DNA of 64,000 bases from Fischerella muscicola PCC 7414 (GCF_000317205.1 NZ_AJLK01000033.1:25796-89795); one strand, 5' to 3'; counted from the stretch's first letter, positions 18,433 through 28,425 are shown. Notes: generated by a model from the letters alone, not told the origin. Made by a program: numbers and translations.

Positions 18433-18829
18433 TTGTATTTGACTGGATGTGTTGGAATATATTCATCAATAATTAAAACCACAGAAATAATATGGTTTTG
18501 AAATTATGCAAGATACAGTTAATATTTTGAATATAGCAATGGTTAAACCAGGAAATATAAATTTTTCCATAAAATATTTTTGCGATTGCAATATTTAATG
18601 GAAATCATGTTGATATGATTGCTCGTGTCCTTTGATTTCTCATGAAGAGATGTTAACGAACATATCCAATATCATGTTCGTTTGAATGCTTATACTGTCA
18701 CGTAGGCTGGTAATAGGTAATAAGAAAAACCAATGATCAACAACGAAGCATAAGATTGTAAGCAACTAGCTAAACTTAATATAGTACTATTAAAAATTTG
18801 ACACAATAAACGCTTGGTTGCAGTACTAT
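18433..18829. other. Intergenic region in the polysaccharide locus
   Basis: AT-rich, no gene. Contains one perfect 9-bp hairpin, AACGAACAT (18655-18663) with ATGTTCGTT (18674-18682), without a T-run. The GT2 gene downstream may have its own promoter here. Confidence 0.5.
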
Positions 18830-20107
18830 TTAATTCATAACTTTCCATTCTCGGGGTTGATAAAATAAAGATTGACTAGTAATCGTATTTGATTTCACTG
18901 TAAATCTAAAAGATTCGACTGCATCAAAAGAGTAAGCACCTTCTTTAATAAAAACTTTAGTATTGTAGACACCAGGATTCAAACAGCAAAAAGGCATATA
19001 CATTTGTAGTTCATTTTTGCCTGGTAAGACCTCTAAATACTCATTATCGTTGGCAGCAGTGAGATATAAGATCCGTCCATTTTCTCCACCAACATCTGTA
19101 ATTGTGACGCATAAATTAGCATTAGTTACTCTCCGATGTGCTTTGCATTCTACACATAGAGAAATAGACTCACCACTTGTAGGTGTTGCTACAATATTGC
19201 CTTGTGCATCTTTAAAATATACAGAAGTAATATCTATACCTGTGCTTTCACTCTCAGATTTATCCGGCAAAACCAAATAACCTGGAGATTTTTCTGTCCC
19301 AGCTAGACACAAATCTTCTTCATATTTACGCACTACAGTATCTATATCGCCGGTAGTAATTAATTTACCTTTTGATATATACACTGCCGAAGTACAGACA
19401 TTTAAAATAGCTGGTGGATTATGAGAAACTAAAATAAAAGCAGTGCCGTTATCTCGAAGTTTAGCTAGTCTGCGATGGCATTTCATTCTAAACTTAATAT
19501 CTCCAACTGCTAAGACTTCATCAATTAGTAAAATGTCTGGCTCTATATGGACAGCACAAGCAAATCCTAGTCGTGCTGCCATACCAGAACTATAGGTTTG
19601 TACAGGTGCATCAATAGCATCAGCAATTTCAGCGAAATCTATGACATCCTGAAATCTTTCTTCAATTTCTTTTGTAGATAGACCCAAAATTGACATATTA
19701 GCATAAATATTTTCTCGCCCTGTCAAAATTGGATTAAACCCTGCTCCTAAGGCAATTAATGGTGCTATTCTACCTCTAACTCTGACTCTGCCAGTATCGG
19801 GCTTAATTAAGCCACTAATAATGCGTAGTATGGTACTTTTACCAGCTCCATTTGAGCCTATTAACGCTAGTGCTTCTCCTCGTCTTAATTGAAAGCTAAT
19901 ATCTTTCAGTGCCCAAAATTCTTTTGGTCTTAAGACATCACTGTTTCTATTGACGCCAAACAGTTCTGTGGTGATATCTTGCACACCATATAATAAAGAT
20001 TTTTTTAAGTTTCTACAAAATTTTTTAGAAACATTCTCTACTGAAATTACTACCTCAGAATCGTCTTGAGGCTGGATAGAAATCTTTTTTTCGATTAAAT
20101 CAGTCAT
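18830..20107 (-). CDS. Polysaccharide-export ABC ATPase with C-terminal sugar-binding domain (Wzt-like)
   Basis: A protein of 425 residues. The ATPase domain (~15-250) has Walker A GSNGAGKST, the variant signature YSSGMAARLGFA typical of O-antigen/teichoic-acid exporters, Walker B ILLIDEVLAVGD and the SHN switch. Residues ~270-425 form a beta-rich extension like the Wzt carbohydrate-binding domain, which recognises a chain-terminal sugar cap. It starts 2 bp after the Wzm-like permease stop, so they are translationally linked. Together they would flip a lipid-linked glycan to the periplasm. Confidence 0.92.
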   Translation of the reverse strand: MTDLIEKKISIQPQDDSEVVISVENVSKKFCRNLKKSLLYGVQDITTELFGVNRNSDVLRPKEFWALKDISFQLRRGEALALIGSNGAGKSTILRIISGLIKPDTGRVRVRGRIAPLIALGAGFNPILTGRENIYANMSILGLSTKEIEERFQDVIDFAEIADAIDAPVQTYSSGMAARLGFACAVHIEPDILLIDEVLAVGDIKFRMKCHRRLAKLRDNGTAFILVSHNPPAILNVCTSAVYISKGKLITTGDIDTVVRKYEEDLCLAGTEKSPGYLVLPDKSESESTGIDITSVYFKDAQGNIVATPTSGESISLCVECKAHRRVTNANLCVTITDVGGENGRILYLTAANDNEYLEVLPGKNELQMYMPFCCLNPGVYNTKVFIKEGAYSFDAVESFRFTVKSNTITSQSLFYQPREWKVMN

Positions 20108-20109
20108 GA

Positions 20110-20982
20110 TTAAGAACTTACTCTTTCAACTACGAAAGGCATGGCAAGACGAAAAGCGATCCAAGTCAGTAGTAAACCAATAATAGTAATTGTACTGACT
20201 ACCCAAAATCCTAAAGGTTCTGATACTACTCCTGTGGTTGCTAACTCTCGAGTTGTGACTAATAGAGGAGTTACAGGATTAAGCTTCACTAAATATCCAA
20301 ATGTTCCTTCGTTAGGAACTGCATAGACTACTGGAGTTAAAAATAGCCAAAATCCTGTGATTAAACTTAGCCCTTTGGATATATCTTGATATAAAACTCC
20401 AAAAGGGGCTAATAAAATACCAATGAATGTTCCTAGTAAAACTAGGTGAATTAATGCTACTGGCGCTATAATCACCGTCCAACTTACGGAAACACGAAAA
20501 AATATAAATAATGCCACTATCAAAATTGTTTTTATGCCAAAGTTAAAAAACACTTCGCCTAGCTTTGCTAAAATCAGTGCTTCTCGAGGGAAATTAACTC
20601 TGGCTAACATTGGCTTGGCAACTGTCACGGCTTGCACTGGGCCGTTTAATGCTTCTACAAATGTTTGCCACAGAGCAGTGCTGAACATGACGTAAGCTGG
20701 ATAAGGTATATCTGTCACCCCGACATTAATAACTTGGGCATTATTGGCAAGGGTAAAACTAGCTGCCATGACAATAGGGGGTAAGAAAGCCCAGGCTATT
20801 CCTAAAAATGATTGACGGTACTGGGCACTAATATCACGTACCATTAGTCGCCAGGCGAGTTCACGAGAAGCGAGTAAGTCTCGCCACATTTGTTGGAGTA
20901 ATCGGAGGGGATGTTTCAGGCTACTTTCTGGTGTATGAATCACCTCAGGTAGCTGATGTTTTGAATGCATGTTTGGCTTCAA
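20110..20982 (-). CDS. Polysaccharide-export ABC permease (Wzm-like)
   Basis: ABC-2-type permease, 290 aa, with about six hydrophobic segments after an N-terminal amphipathic region containing WRLMVRDISAQYRQSFLGI, a signature of the Wzm/TagG family. It pairs with the ATPase that begins 2 bp downstream. It forms the membrane channel for export of an O-antigen-like or capsule-like glycan. Confidence 0.92.
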   Translation of the reverse strand: MKPNMHSKHQLPEVIHTPESSLKHPLRLLQQMWRDLLASRELAWRLMVRDISAQYRQSFLGIAWAFLPPIVMAASFTLANNAQVINVGVTDIPYPAYVMFSTALWQTFVEALNGPVQAVTVAKPMLARVNFPREALILAKLGEVFFNFGIKTILIVALFIFFRVSVSWTVIIAPVALIHLVLLGTFIGILLAPFGVLYQDISKGLSLITGFWLFLTPVVYAVPNEGTFGYLVKLNPVTPLLVTTRELATTGVVSEPLGFWVVSTITIIGLLLTWIAFRLAMPFVVERVSS

Positions 20983-21118
20983 AGTTTTTCACCCTACTAC
21001 ACTGTATTAATTGCCAATCACAGGTGGGTGTTATCCACTTTTCTATTGACTGAGATATTGTCAATTTAGACTGTGATGTGGCAAGATTTGGATTTTTATT
21101 TACTGACAATAAAAAAGA

Positions 21119-22609
21119 CTACCGCGATCGCAGTTTTCTGGCAACGCTTCGGGGTATATATAAAGGGTCATATGAAGATTTGATGATGATTGCCCGGAGT
21201 CTGCCAAAATATTTGTCACTGGGGTTGCAAGGGTAACAAGATAGATGAGGGACAGCTTGAGAAATCAAATCGAGCTGATACTTGCCATTGAGGCGACGGT
21301 TTTCGGCAATACTAAGCATTAAAGCATAGGTGCGAGCAGCGTTAACAATGGGGATTCTCTGGATATTACTAAGGTCATACAATTGTTCTTTGGAACTTTG
21401 CCAGCCGGCTAGGCGTTGTTCGATGTAAAACCTGTCTCGCCAATCCATATGTGCTTGGGGAGTTTGCTTCACCCATTCTAACCACTGACGTATACCTGCG
21501 ATCGCACTTGAGTTCAACGGTTCGCCATAGGTTTGGGCAATTTGTTGGGTGCAGATTTCGGTGTCGTCTATGGTATTAGGCAGAGAATTACGCCACATTG
21601 CTTTACCCACTTCCATGCACCAACCACCAACAGAAATTCCCTCTAGGGAATCTCGTACACTTTGGAGAAAAGGCAAGGCGTCACCCTGTGAAACATGTCC
21701 TGCGCTATGTTCAGTAACGAGATGCTGACGGTTGGCTTGACTGTTGCGTCCATGCAAAAAGATGTGCTTATATCCGAGTTTTTTTGCTAGGGTAGCTGGG
21801 AGAATGCGATCGGCTACTGACATTCTGGCAGCAATCCGGGTAAAGGGTGCGATGTTGATACCGCCACGATATGCCATTGCTAGTACTAATCGTGAATCAA
21901 CACCCGCCGAAAGTCCTAACCACACTTTGCTTTGTTTTTGATAAAGTCGCCGCAGTGCTGTGATCATACTTTGGCTCAACAGTTCCAAAGCCTCTTCATA
22001 GTCAAGATCAGGATTGATTGGCGGTAGCAAAGGTCGGGGTTGAATGCTACCGTCTTTGAGTTCAATAACTTGACTAGGTAAAAGACGACTGATGTCTACA
22101 AAGCGTGAAAGTGGTGGTGTAAACCACGACAGCCCTTGTTGGTAATATAACTGCCGAGAATCAGCTTTGGGTGACAGTATATCAGCAAGTAAAGCTGGAC
22201 TACTTGATACCCAGACTTGACCGTCGCGTGTTGTTCCATAAAAGCAACCGAGAAGGCCGGAGGCATCCATGTGTACCTTGCCATTACCGATTAACACCCA
22301 ACGACCTGCCCAACTGGCATAGAGGTTAGGTACATCGGCGCTGGCTGTCTGAGCAATCTCTGCTAGTGGTTCGGAACGGGATTCTAGGGTTTCCACAGCC
22401 ACTCCCAAGATTACCCAAGTAGTCCCGTTTGCATCGGTTGTCCAACTAGCAAGGAGTTCGGGACAATAGGAAATCCATGTGGAGGCGTCGAACTGGCAAC
22501 AATGCCAGTCTTCATATACACGAAAACTTTCTGGTCCAATCACAAACTGGCGACGGTGAGGCCGCATCATTAATGGGGAATTATTAGTAAGCACAGATTC
22601 TTTTTGCAT
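21119..22609 (-). CDS. Asparagine-synthase-like protein lacking the glutaminase Cys
   Basis: A protein of 496 residues. The C-terminal half carries the ATP-pyrophosphatase loop SAGVDS (234-239) and the following helices of the asparagine synthetase superfamily. The N-terminal half looks like a degenerate glutamine amidotransferase (class II) fold, but there is no Cys at position 2, so glutamine hydrolysis is unlikely. It sits between a GT2 and the Wzm permease. Homologs in glycan or secondary-metabolite loci are proposed to amidate or adenylate other carboxylates. The substrate here is unknown. Confidence 0.8.
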   Translation of the reverse strand: MQKESVLTNNSPLMMRPHRRQFVIGPESFRVYEDWHCCQFDASTWISYCPELLASWTTDANGTTWVILGVAVETLESRSEPLAEIAQTASADVPNLYASWAGRWVLIGNGKVHMDASGLLGCFYGTTRDGQVWVSSSPALLADILSPKADSRQLYYQQGLSWFTPPLSRFVDISRLLPSQVIELKDGSIQPRPLLPPINPDLDYEEALELLSQSMITALRRLYQKQSKVWLGLSAGVDSRLVLAMAYRGGINIAPFTRIAARMSVADRILPATLAKKLGYKHIFLHGRNSQANRQHLVTEHSAGHVSQGDALPFLQSVRDSLEGISVGGWCMEVGKAMWRNSLPNTIDDTEICTQQIAQTYGEPLNSSAIAGIRQWLEWVKQTPQAHMDWRDRFYIEQRLAGWQSSKEQLYDLSNIQRIPIVNAARTYALMLSIAENRRLNGKYQLDLISQAVPHLSCYPCNPSDKYFGRLRAIIIKSSYDPLYIPRSVARKLRSR

Positions 22610-22645
22610 GGAGGTTGTGTCCTTGGTTTGGCAGGCACACCCTGA

Positions 22646-23719
22646 TTAACTCTGGGATGAGGCCGTCATAGTAGATGTTGGTGGCTGTTGTGGAGGGATT
22701 TGATTTGGCGATCCTTGCAAGTATTTTTTTGCATAGCGAGAGGTAAGATAATGGTTTAACGCCTTATCTATTTGTCGGAGAATTTTCCCTACCACTCGAG
22801 AGCCAAGTTTGCCAAGGGGAAGTTTACGGACGAGGGGGTTGACAATTGTCATATCTCGCCGCCATCCTAAGCGTTTGTACTTGTTTTGGAAGTATTCATC
22901 TTCGCTCAGATTCCACTTATCACGTAAGCGTTTCAAACTTGCTAGTTCCCAAGCATCACTCCACCGCAGCATATAAAAGTGTAGGTCTGTCCATTTTAAG
23001 GGCGGGCCTGGTACATAGGTTACTAAGGATTCAGGTTCCAAGTAGACTGTACCGCCAGCCTCGTTAACCATAATACACAAATCTACGTGTTCTTTCGTAT
23101 TCAACAGTCCTTCATCTAAAAGACCAATCTGATCAAATATTTCTGTGCGTACCATCATACAGTGAAACTCTGCTAACCCGGTTTGTTGCCGTTGCAGTTG
23201 GGGACGTACATCTGCTACTTTCCGTCCTTGCTTATAAATTTTTTCAATTATTCGCCGTCTGGTAGTCTCGCCTTTAGTTTCTACTTTCACACCAGATTCT
23301 CCACCTGCACAATGCACTTCTGTGTGTAGTGGTAGGTATTGACAGATGAGGGGACTAACTATAGTGGCCCCAGTTGCTTCAGCACAATCTATCAATGGCT
23401 GCAACCAACCAGGTGTAACTACAACATCGTTATCTATAAAGACAACATATTTACTGTTAACTTGACGTAAACCGATGTTTCTAGCATGGTTGGGGGAAAG
23501 GTAGTGATCAGTGCGAATTAGTTGAAATTTCTTCTCAACTGCTTGAGTTGCGAGGTAATTTTTGATGTGAGTAGGTGAACCTCCATCAACATAGATTAAC
23601 TTGAAGGGGTTATTTGTGTTTTCGTAAATACTTTCCAAGGATTCACGAGTGTAGCTAAAACGCTCACGAGGAACAACGACAATAGTAACTTCTGGCTCAA
23701 GAATTTGAGATTGATTCAT
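22646..23719 (-). CDS. Family 2 glycosyltransferase
   Basis: GT-A glycosyltransferase of 357 residues: VTIVVVPRERFSYTRESLES, LIYVDGGSPTHIK, NHARNIGLRQVNSKYVVFID and FIDNDVVVTPGW (DXD motif), then FHCMMVRTEIFDQIGLLDEG in the acceptor half. The VVVPRERF opening is typical of a GT2 subgroup in cyanobacterial surface glycan loci. The C-terminal ~90 residues are basic. It lies 36 bp upstream of the asparagine-synthase-like gene on the same strand. Confidence 0.87.
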   Translation of the reverse strand: MNQSQILEPEVTIVVVPRERFSYTRESLESIYENTNNPFKLIYVDGGSPTHIKNYLATQAVEKKFQLIRTDHYLSPNHARNIGLRQVNSKYVVFIDNDVVVTPGWLQPLIDCAEATGATIVSPLICQYLPLHTEVHCAGGESGVKVETKGETTRRRIIEKIYKQGRKVADVRPQLQRQQTGLAEFHCMMVRTEIFDQIGLLDEGLLNTKEHVDLCIMVNEAGGTVYLEPESLVTYVPGPPLKWTDLHFYMLRWSDAWELASLKRLRDKWNLSEDEYFQNKYKRLGWRRDMTIVNPLVRKLPLGKLGSRVVGKILRQIDKALNHYLTSRYAKKYLQGSPNQIPPQQPPTSTMTASSQS

Positions 23720-23796
23720 GGTTTCAGCCTTTTTGAAATATGCAGAAAAAAGTTAAGTGAACTGTTGTGAAGAATTTTGACTAGCCTTTATCTCTT

Positions 23797-25086
23797 TTAG
23801 GTGTATTTAGGACTAGCGATGGAATCTATGCTTTGCTCTGAGCATGGCTGTAATTTATCTACTATGACTTGCTGATAAATTTTTACTAGTTCATCATTGA
23901 GGTGATTAATGTCGTAATGCTTTTCTACATAAGCACGACCAGCTTTACCCATTTGTTCCCATAATTCTGGATGCTCAATTAAATAAGTTAGTTTATCTGC
24001 AATCGCATCTGCATCTCGCTCTGTAACTAATAAACCAGAAATACCATCTTGAACTAGTTCTGGAATGCCACCGTGCCGAGTAGCAATGACTGGTAAACCC
24101 ATAGCCATTGCTTCTTTGAGGGTATTTACAGGAGCATCTTGATTACCATCTTTAGCGGTGACACTGGGAGCAATAAAAATGTGAGTATTATCGATAATTT
24201 GAATAATCTCTTGTTGATTTTTCCAACCTAAGAGCTTGATTTTTTCTGCCGCATCCAGTTCTGTAATTACTTGCTGCAAATGTGCTTTTAAGTGTCCATC
24301 GCCAATGATATTGTATTCTAGGTTGGGATAGGTTTTTAATACTTTGGCAACGGCACGAATGGCATACTCTATTCCTTTCTTTTCAACCAAGCGACCAGTC
24401 GTAGCAATACAGATTTTGCCATCTGCTACAGGCTTGCGTACCCGAAAAGTAAATCGACTACAATCTATTCCAGAACCGTGAACAATTATTTTCTTTTCAT
24501 CACAACCTAGTTGAATTGCTCGCTGACGAAAAAACTCACAATTTGCTAGAAAAAAATCTCCTTTGAGAAACAGTTGATTGTATATTTTCTCTCCATACTC
24601 TTTGACATACCAGCTGATATCATAGCCCCGAAAAGAAGTCACTAACTTACCTTTGATCGCACCAATTTCACGATAAATTATTCCCTCGTTGCCCAGGATG
24701 CCAAATTGACAGTGAATGATATCGTATGGTTCTGCATCTAACAAAGGAATAATTGAGTATAAAATTCTTAGAACTGGTGCATCTTTGTTGAACTTTAAAA
24801 ATTTGAGCGATCGCAATATTACTAATGGAGCTTTATGAAAATTTGTAATAATTAACCACAGTGCTTTGAGCAGCCGCCAAAGTTTATTATGAGGCATGTG
24901 AGGAGCATAAAAAGTGCATTTTAGCAAGTCATATTTTTCTACATCTGGATGAAATTTAGTAGTATCATCAGGTCTATAACCGTAAATATGAACTTCATGC
25001 CCTCGGCAAATTAAGCCTGTAATTTGATTCAAAATAAATGTTTCCGATATGACCGGAAATTTATTAACTATGAAGGCTATTTTCAT
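23797..25086 (-). CDS. Family 4 glycosyltransferase (WcaL-like)
   Basis: GT-B glycosyltransferase, 429 aa, retaining type. N-terminal half MKIAFIVNKFPVISETFILN and IHCQFGILGNEG. C-terminal half has TGRLVEKKGIEYAIRA, SVTAKDGNQDAPVNTLKEAM and the E-X7-E region EAMAMGLPVIATRHGGIPE. Resembles colanic-acid WcaL-type enzymes. First gene of the six-gene minus-strand run, so any shared promoter should lie in 25087-25363, a spacer it shares with the divergent cruP-like gene. Confidence 0.9.
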   Translation of the reverse strand: MKIAFIVNKFPVISETFILNQITGLICRGHEVHIYGYRPDDTTKFHPDVEKYDLLKCTFYAPHMPHNKLWRLLKALWLIITNFHKAPLVILRSLKFLKFNKDAPVLRILYSIIPLLDAEPYDIIHCQFGILGNEGIIYREIGAIKGKLVTSFRGYDISWYVKEYGEKIYNQLFLKGDFFLANCEFFRQRAIQLGCDEKKIIVHGSGIDCSRFTFRVRKPVADGKICIATTGRLVEKKGIEYAIRAVAKVLKTYPNLEYNIIGDGHLKAHLQQVITELDAAEKIKLLGWKNQQEIIQIIDNTHIFIAPSVTAKDGNQDAPVNTLKEAMAMGLPVIATRHGGIPELVQDGISGLLVTERDADAIADKLTYLIEHPELWEQMGKAGRAYVEKHYDINHLNDELVKIYQQVIVDKLQPCSEQSIDSIASPKYT

Positions 25087-25363
25087 ATGCTGACGTTACC
25101 AATCACTAGCTGTTGCTCAACAGACAAACAATTTAGTTGCACTATATTACATGTACTTTTAAACCTAATTATTTTTTGCTATTCAGAAATAGTGTCAGAG
25201 ACATCTTCATTATTTTTTTACAAAAAAGCAGAATAATTAAATTTTTTTTGAAATGAAAAAACTCATGCTGATAAAATACCGAGATATGATATTTGTACTG
25301 CTCAAAATCAATATTTTTTAACCGCGAAGACACAAAGTTCACAAAGGTAACAGTTACCACCCT

Positions 25364-26962
25364 ATGCTTGTGGAGTCGCTACGATCAAAATCAGTGACTT
25401 TGCTGGAATCAAGTTCTATGTCTTTAACTGAAGAAATTCTTTCGCAATTACCAGGTGATGTTTTAGGGGGATTGCGTCGTAGCGATCGCATTTTATCATC
25501 CATGAGAGAAGGTAAAGTTCCAGTACCGACGGTAGTCAGAGAAAATCAACAAGAGTTGGGTGCTGTCGATTGGGATATTTTAATTTGCGGTGGTACTTTA
25601 GGGATTTTAATTGGCTGCGCCCTTGCCCTGCAAGGATTGCGGGTAGCATTGATAGAACGGGGTAGATTGCGGGGGAGAGATCAAGAATGGAATATTTCCC
25701 GTAAAGAATTGCAAGTATTCTTAGAATTATCTCTATTAACAGATGCAGAATTAGAAAAAGCGATCGCTACAGAATACAACCCTGCCAGAGTTGGCTTTGA
25801 TAACCGCGTCGAGATTTGGGTAGAAAATGTATTAAATATTGGTATAGATCCAGTGTATTTACTGGAAACTTTAAAACAAAAATTTCTGGCAGCTGGTGGA
25901 AATTTATTTGAAAACACACCTTTTGTAGAAGCGGTAGTTCACCCAGATGGAGTGATAGTCAACAATCAATACAAAGCTAGGTTGTTAATCGATGCAATGG
26001 GACACTTTTCTCCCATTACCCAACAAGCGCGACAAGGACGAAAACCAGATGCGGTGTGTTTGGTAGTTGGTAGTTGTGCCCAAGGTTTTCCAGAAAATCA
26101 CACTGGCGATTTAATTTTATCTTTTACACCGATTCAAAAGCAGTGCCAATACTTTTGGGAAGCTTTTCCTGCTAGAGATGGCAGAACTACTTACATGTTT
26201 ACCTATATGGATGCAGATCCACAACACATAGGATTAGAAGCTTTGTTTGAAGAATATCTGCGCTTCATGCCAAAATATCAAGGTGTGGAATTGTCACAAC
26301 TAACATTCCAACGGGCGCTATTTGGTTTCTTTCCCTCCTATCGTCAAAGCCCACTGCATACACCTTGGAGTCGCATTCTCCCCATCGGAGATAGTAGTGG
26401 AAATCAATCTCCTTTAAGTTTTGGTGGCTTTGGGGCGATGGTGCGTCACTTGTACAGATTAACCCAAGGTATTCATGAAGCACTGCAAACTGATCAACTA
26501 TCTGCTAATGCGTTAGCACTACTGCAACCATATCAACCTAGCTTGAGTGTAACTTGGCTATTTCAAAAGGCCATGAGTGTTGGTGTCAATCAAAAAATTG
26601 CTCCTGAACAAATTAATGAGTTGCTATCAGCAGTATTTTCACAAATGCAACAATCGGGTGACATGGTTTTAAAACCATTTTTACAAGATATCGTACAGTT
26701 TCCTGCCCTAACACAAACCTTATTAAAAACAAGTGTTGCCCATCCAGGTATTGTTGCTAAAGTTATCTCCCAAGTAGGTTTACCAGCCTTATTAGATTGG
26801 ATGGTACATTACGGAAATTTAGGCGTATATTCGGCGCTATTTTGGCTCAGTCAAAGATTAGAACCTTGGGAGAAATATTTACCCAACATTCCTAAATACT
26901 ATTGGCATCGCTGGGTTGATGCTTGGAAATATGGTTCTGGTGGTGATTATTTGGATGAGTAG
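25364..26962 (+). CDS. cruP: CruA/CruP-type lycopene cyclase family protein, probably CruP
   Basis: FAD-dependent oxidoreductase of 532 residues. N-terminal LPGDVLGGLRRSDRI, then the dinucleotide-binding loop DILICGGTLGILIGCALALQ and ERGRLRGRDQEWNISR, and a later GDSSGNQSPLSFGGFGAM flavin-binding block. Length and motifs fit CruP of cyanobacteria and plants, a carotenoid-pathway paralog of lycopene cyclase CruA. Plant CruP limits beta-carotene epoxide formation. Cyclase activity here is not certain. An ACACAAAGTTCACAAAGG repeat lies just upstream. The methyltransferase gene converges 1 bp after the stop. Confidence 0.75.
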   Translation: MLVESLRSKSVTLLESSSMSLTEEILSQLPGDVLGGLRRSDRILSSMREGKVPVPTVVRENQQELGAVDWDILICGGTLGILIGCALALQGLRVALIERGRLRGRDQEWNISRKELQVFLELSLLTDAELEKAIATEYNPARVGFDNRVEIWVENVLNIGIDPVYLLETLKQKFLAAGGNLFENTPFVEAVVHPDGVIVNNQYKARLLIDAMGHFSPITQQARQGRKPDAVCLVVGSCAQGFPENHTGDLILSFTPIQKQCQYFWEAFPARDGRTTYMFTYMDADPQHIGLEALFEEYLRFMPKYQGVELSQLTFQRALFGFFPSYRQSPLHTPWSRILPIGDSSGNQSPLSFGGFGAMVRHLYRLTQGIHEALQTDQLSANALALLQPYQPSLSVTWLFQKAMSVGVNQKIAPEQINELLSAVFSQMQQSGDMVLKPFLQDIVQFPALTQTLLKTSVAHPGIVAKVISQVGLPALLDWMVHYGNLGVYSALFWLSQRLEPWEKYLPNIPKYYWHRWVDAWKYGSGGDYLDE

Positions 26963-26963
26963 C

Positions 26964-27590
26964 TTAAGTCTTTTTGCTAGCTGTAGCTATCATTAATCCC
27001 CAGAGAATATCGAAACGAACTCTTGTTGAACGACGAATCACAAAATTACTATTTTCAAGCAAGTGGTGAAATTCAGCTTGGGTGTAACACTGCTTATGAG
27101 CCGGATCAAAAATCTTAAGTATAATATCGCAAATTTTACAAAGCAAATAATCTCTACACCAATCCAGAATGATAACTTTACCTTCAGGCTTAAGGACACG
27201 TCTCATCTCTGTTAATGCAGCAGCTGGTTCATCAAAGTAATGAAATGAATTGGCAGATACAATCACATCGAAACTATTGCTGGCAAATGGTAATGCTTTT
27301 GCAGTCGCGGTATAAAACTCGACTTGAGGGTAAGGACTACATTTTTGTTTAGCTATTGCCAGCATCTTCTCTGAAATATCTATTCCAACAATGTGTTGTG
27401 TTGAATGTTCACTCAACAGTAACCTTTCAAACTCACCAGTGCCACACGCCACATCAAGTACACTATCCAAGGGTGATATCTCTGCCCAGGTTTTGAGAAA
27501 GGACAGTGTCTTAGAAATATAACTTTTCCATCGGAGATCGTAAACGGCTGCTACTTGATCATATTGGTTGCGAACTGTGTTTTCAATCAT
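26964..27590 (-). CDS. Class I SAM-dependent methyltransferase
   Basis: A protein of 208 residues, UbiE/MenG-like Rossmann fold: VLDVACGTGEFERLLL (motif I), VGIDISEKML, LPFASNSFDVIVSANSFHYF (motif II region) and MRRVLKPEGKVIILDW (motif III). Acceptor cannot be told. Located 11 bp downstream of the phytochelatin-synthase-like gene, so probably co-transcribed. Confidence 0.85.
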   Translation of the reverse strand: MIENTVRNQYDQVAAVYDLRWKSYISKTLSFLKTWAEISPLDSVLDVACGTGEFERLLLSEHSTQHIVGIDISEKMLAIAKQKCSPYPQVEFYTATAKALPFASNSFDVIVSANSFHYFDEPAAALTEMRRVLKPEGKVIILDWCRDYLLCKICDIILKIFDPAHKQCYTQAEFHHLLENSNFVIRRSTRVRFDILWGLMIATASKKT

Positions 27591-27601
27591 CTTTTAACCT
27601 T

Positions 27602-28348
27602 TCACCTGACATTTTCTCCTTTACTAACAAATACAAACCCCCGGGTTTTACCTGAAACTGCATCAATAGTATTCATTGCCTTCCACAAGTCTGTTGTCTT
27701 TACCCAAACAGGCGGATATTTGTAACGGGATACATCCATAATTAAAAATCTATCTGTTTGTTCATTGTAAGCAGCTAACGGGGAAATATGTCCGCCTTTT
27801 TCTTGTCCAATTTCTTTACGTAAATAGTTCACTAAAATCAAATTACCAGGCTGTTTTAAATTTTCTGCTGCTTGTTTACGAAACTTTTCTAAGCTAGTAT
27901 CAGCAGCGTGGTAGACTTGTACTTTAACGCCGTAACTTGCTAGTAGTTGCCCCATTTGGTTTAATGTCATTCCCATACGAGCAACAACTTCAGGACTGAT
28001 AACTTTTCGTGTCGCTTCGTTGTTAAAAAAGTTTTCCTGAGTAAATACTTTATACGGTTTATATTCGGGTGCTTCCGGTGCAGGAACTCCCAAACTATTC
28101 AGCACCATAACTATGCTGGCAACTCCACAGTAAGCTTGATTATTTTGAGTGACAAATTGTGTGCTGAGAGGAAAGAAGTCTTGCCGAGAACGACTGTTAA
28201 TTAATAGTTTTTCCCCTTCGGGTGTAGTAAAGCCAATTAAATTTGGTGTCAAAGTTAGAGTTTGGGCAATAGCACTGCCACTAGTAGTGTATATTCCTAA
28301 AATTAGAGTGTTTATGGTTGTTGGAATAATATGGAGTTTAGAAAACAT
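27602..28348 (-). CDS. Phytochelatin-synthase-like cysteine peptidase
   Basis: A protein of 248 residues, the short bacterial form of phytochelatin synthase. Catalytic triad C74 (QAYCGVAS), H187 (GGHISPLAAY) and D205 (FLIMDVSRYKYPPVWV) is intact, with the same spacing as the Nostoc protein Alr0975, which mainly hydrolyses glutathione to gamma-glutamylcysteine. Residues 1-29 look like a signal peptide (hydrophobic stretch ending SAIAQT), which suggests export. The C-terminal Cys-rich domain of plant enzymes is absent. It precedes the methyltransferase gene by 11 bp. Confidence 0.92.
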   Translation of the reverse strand: MFSKLHIIPTTINTLILGIYTTSGSAIAQTLTLTPNLIGFTTPEGEKLLINSRSRQDFFPLSTQFVTQNNQAYCGVASIVMVLNSLGVPAPEAPEYKPYKVFTQENFFNNEATRKVISPEVVARMGMTLNQMGQLLASYGVKVQVYHAADTSLEKFRKQAAENLKQPGNLILVNYLRKEIGQEKGGHISPLAAYNEQTDRFLIMDVSRYKYPPVWVKTTDLWKAMNTIDAVSGKTRGFVFVSKGENVR

Positions 28349-28425
28349 AAACTAAGTTTGCTGTGAATAGTATGATTTTATGTCTGATGTGAGTTAGTGG
28401 TGGGGGAGGAATGGTTTTGAAATAT

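Noticed and set aside
18433..18829. Possible terminator hairpin at 18655-18682
   Set aside because: Nine perfect base pairs, but no T-run on either strand and a weak AT-rich stem. Not called as a feature of its own.
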